A stretch of 6,750 nucleotides of DNA from DATGYC01 sp035298385 (GTDB lineage: Bacteria > Bacillota > Sulfobacillia > Symbiobacteriales > Symbiobacteriaceae). The stretch spans positions 1-6,750 of the forward strand of contig DATGYC010000276.1 of NCBI GenBank assembly GCA_035298385.1. The letters are read 5' to 3'. Position 1 is the stretch's first letter. The number at the start of each line of letters is the position of its first letter. Below the pieces are notes generated by a model, which was given only the letters and a program-made list of their open reading frames with translations, had not been told where the DNA came from and ran no database searches. Of the stretch, positions 6,175 to 6,750 are shown one piece after another. The position numbers and the translations under genes are program-made.

Positions 6175-6199
6175 CAGGGGCGCCCGCCTGTGCTATAAT
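6172..6199 (+). promoter_or_regulatory. lexA promoter
   Basis: TTGCAG (6172-6177) serves as a partial -35, then a 16-base spacer and a consensus TATAAT (6194-6199) with a TG-n extension (TGC at 6191-6193). The start would be near 6206, giving a leader of about 36 bases that contains the ribosome site AGGAGGTG (6226-6233). Confidence 0.78.
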
Positions 6200-6225
6200 C
6201 CAGATAAAGCAAAGCATCCAGTATC

Positions 6226-6233
6226 AGGAGGTG
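6226..6233 (+). promoter_or_regulatory. lexA ribosome binding site
   Basis: AGGAGGTG is fully complementary to the usual anti-Shine-Dalgarno sequence and lies eight bases before the ATG at 6242, fixing the lexA start. Confidence 0.9.
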
Positions 6234-6241
6234 CCGCGGGG

Positions 6242-6750
6242 ATGGGAGACGGGCTTTCCGAACGCCAACGCCAGATTGTTGATTTCATCCGGTCCACGAT
6301 CGAGAACAAGGGGTATCCCCCTTCGGTGCGGGAGATCGGTGAGGCGATTGGCCTCTCCTCCTCTTCGACCGTCCATGGACATCTGGACAAGCTGGCGAAG
6401 CTGGGCGTCATTCGGCGCGATCCCACCAAGCCCCGGGCGATCGAACTGATCGGGGAGAAGCTCACCCGTGAGCGGACCCGTACCATGACGATCCCGGTCA
6501 TCGGGCGCGTCACCGCCGGCCAGCCGATCCTTGCCCAGGAGAACATCGAGGACCAGTTCCCGCTGCCGCTGGACTTCGTCCGGGCGGATGAGAAGGAGCT
6601 CTTCTTCCTGAAGGTCCAGGGCGACTCGATGGTCGACGCTGGGATCTTGAGCGGTGACTGGGTCCTGGTCCGCAAGCAGGAGACCGCCCGCAACGGTGAG
6701 ATCGTCGTCGCGCTGATCGAGGATGAGGCGACCGTCAAGCGGTTCTTCAA
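6242..6750 (+). CDS. lexA: LexA SOS repressor (3' end cut by window)
   Basis: LexA is a dimeric repressor that binds SOS boxes and, when RecA filaments form on damaged DNA, cleaves itself and releases its targets. The visible 169 residues hold an N-terminal winged helix-turn-helix (about 5-69, opening LSERQRQIVDFI, recognition region about 39-51), a short linker, the self-cleavage bond A92-G93 (VTAGQPI), and the S24-type peptidase domain with catalytic S129 (QGDSMVDAGI) and K166 (ATVKRFF). All residues needed for cleavage are present. Family length is about 200, so roughly 30-40 residues are missing beyond 6750. The start is set by AGGAGGTG at 6226-6233. It is divergent from the yneA-like operon and shares its operator region. 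Confidence 0.96.
   Translation, partial: MGDGLSERQRQIVDFIRSTIENKGYPPSVREIGEAIGLSSSSTVHGHLDKLAKLGVIRRDPTKPRAIELIGEKLTRERTRTMTIPVIGRVTAGQPILAQENIEDQFPLPLDFVRADEKELFFLKVQGDSMVDAGILSGDWVLVRKQETARNGEIVVALIEDEATVKRFF

Noticed and set aside
5592..6449. Plus-strand open frame of 285 codons across the SOS control region
   Set aside because: It runs through the LysM gene in antisense, both promoters and all LexA boxes, then overlaps lexA in another frame. No ribosome site or domain is visible.
6193..6750. Minus-strand open frame opposite lexA
   Set aside because: The plus-strand frame encodes LexA with its cleavage site and catalytic residues; the opposite frame is a Ser-rich shadow.

Overview
The window carries two adjoining gene groups from what looks like a high-GC Gram-positive (Firmicutes-like) bacterium. 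The clues are G/C-rich third codon positions, strong AGGAGGTG-type ribosome binding sites, Gram-positive type LexA boxes (CGAAC-N4-GTTYG), a LysM cell-division-inhibitor-like gene divergent from lexA as in Bacillus, and a ResA/CcdA/ResB/CcsA (System II) cytochrome c maturation set. Assignment to a lineage such as the Symbiobacterium-like high-GC clostridia is only a guess.

Region 1 (about 1-5190, all minus strand) is a five-gene operon. It starts at an extended -10 promoter (TGGTATAAT, 5187-5179) and ends at a strong hairpin at 4-37. In order of transcription the genes are: a membrane-anchored BNR/YCF48-like beta-propeller protein (5155-4310), a membrane-anchored thiol-disulfide oxidoreductase ResA/TlpA (4282-3635), the electron carrier CcdA (3608-2877), ResB/Ccs1 (2850-1336) and CcsA/ResC (1349-45). 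Gaps are 26-27 bases, and resB and ccsA overlap by 14 bases. CcdA should pass electrons from the cytoplasm to ResA, ResA should reduce the CXXCH cysteines of apocytochrome c, and the ResB-CcsA complex should export heme and ligate it. ResA and ResB both start with a cytoplasmic Cys4 zinc ribbon of identical spacing. The propeller protein at the head of the operon is not a standard System II part.

Region 2 (about 5264-6750) is an SOS locus. lexA (from 6242, plus strand, cut by the window end) faces a minus-strand pair: a LysM membrane protein resembling YneA (6056-5655) and a 100-residue protein I do not recognise (5618-5316), closed by a hairpin terminator at 5264-5298. The 185-base divergent region holds both promoters and three LexA boxes. 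One overlaps the lexA -35, one lies between the -35 and -10 of the yneA-like promoter, and one covers that promoter's predicted start site. LexA should therefore repress itself and the yneA-like operon until DNA damage triggers its self-cleavage.

The 160 bases at 5156-5315 hold the terminator of the SOS operon, a 9-bp inverted repeat and the promoter of the cytochrome operon. I see no tRNA, rRNA, CRISPR, insertion sequence or attachment site. I do not see an unmistakably new system. The least explained parts are the 100-residue SOS-operon protein, the basic N-terminal extension of the YneA-like protein, the paired zinc ribbons and the propeller protein.
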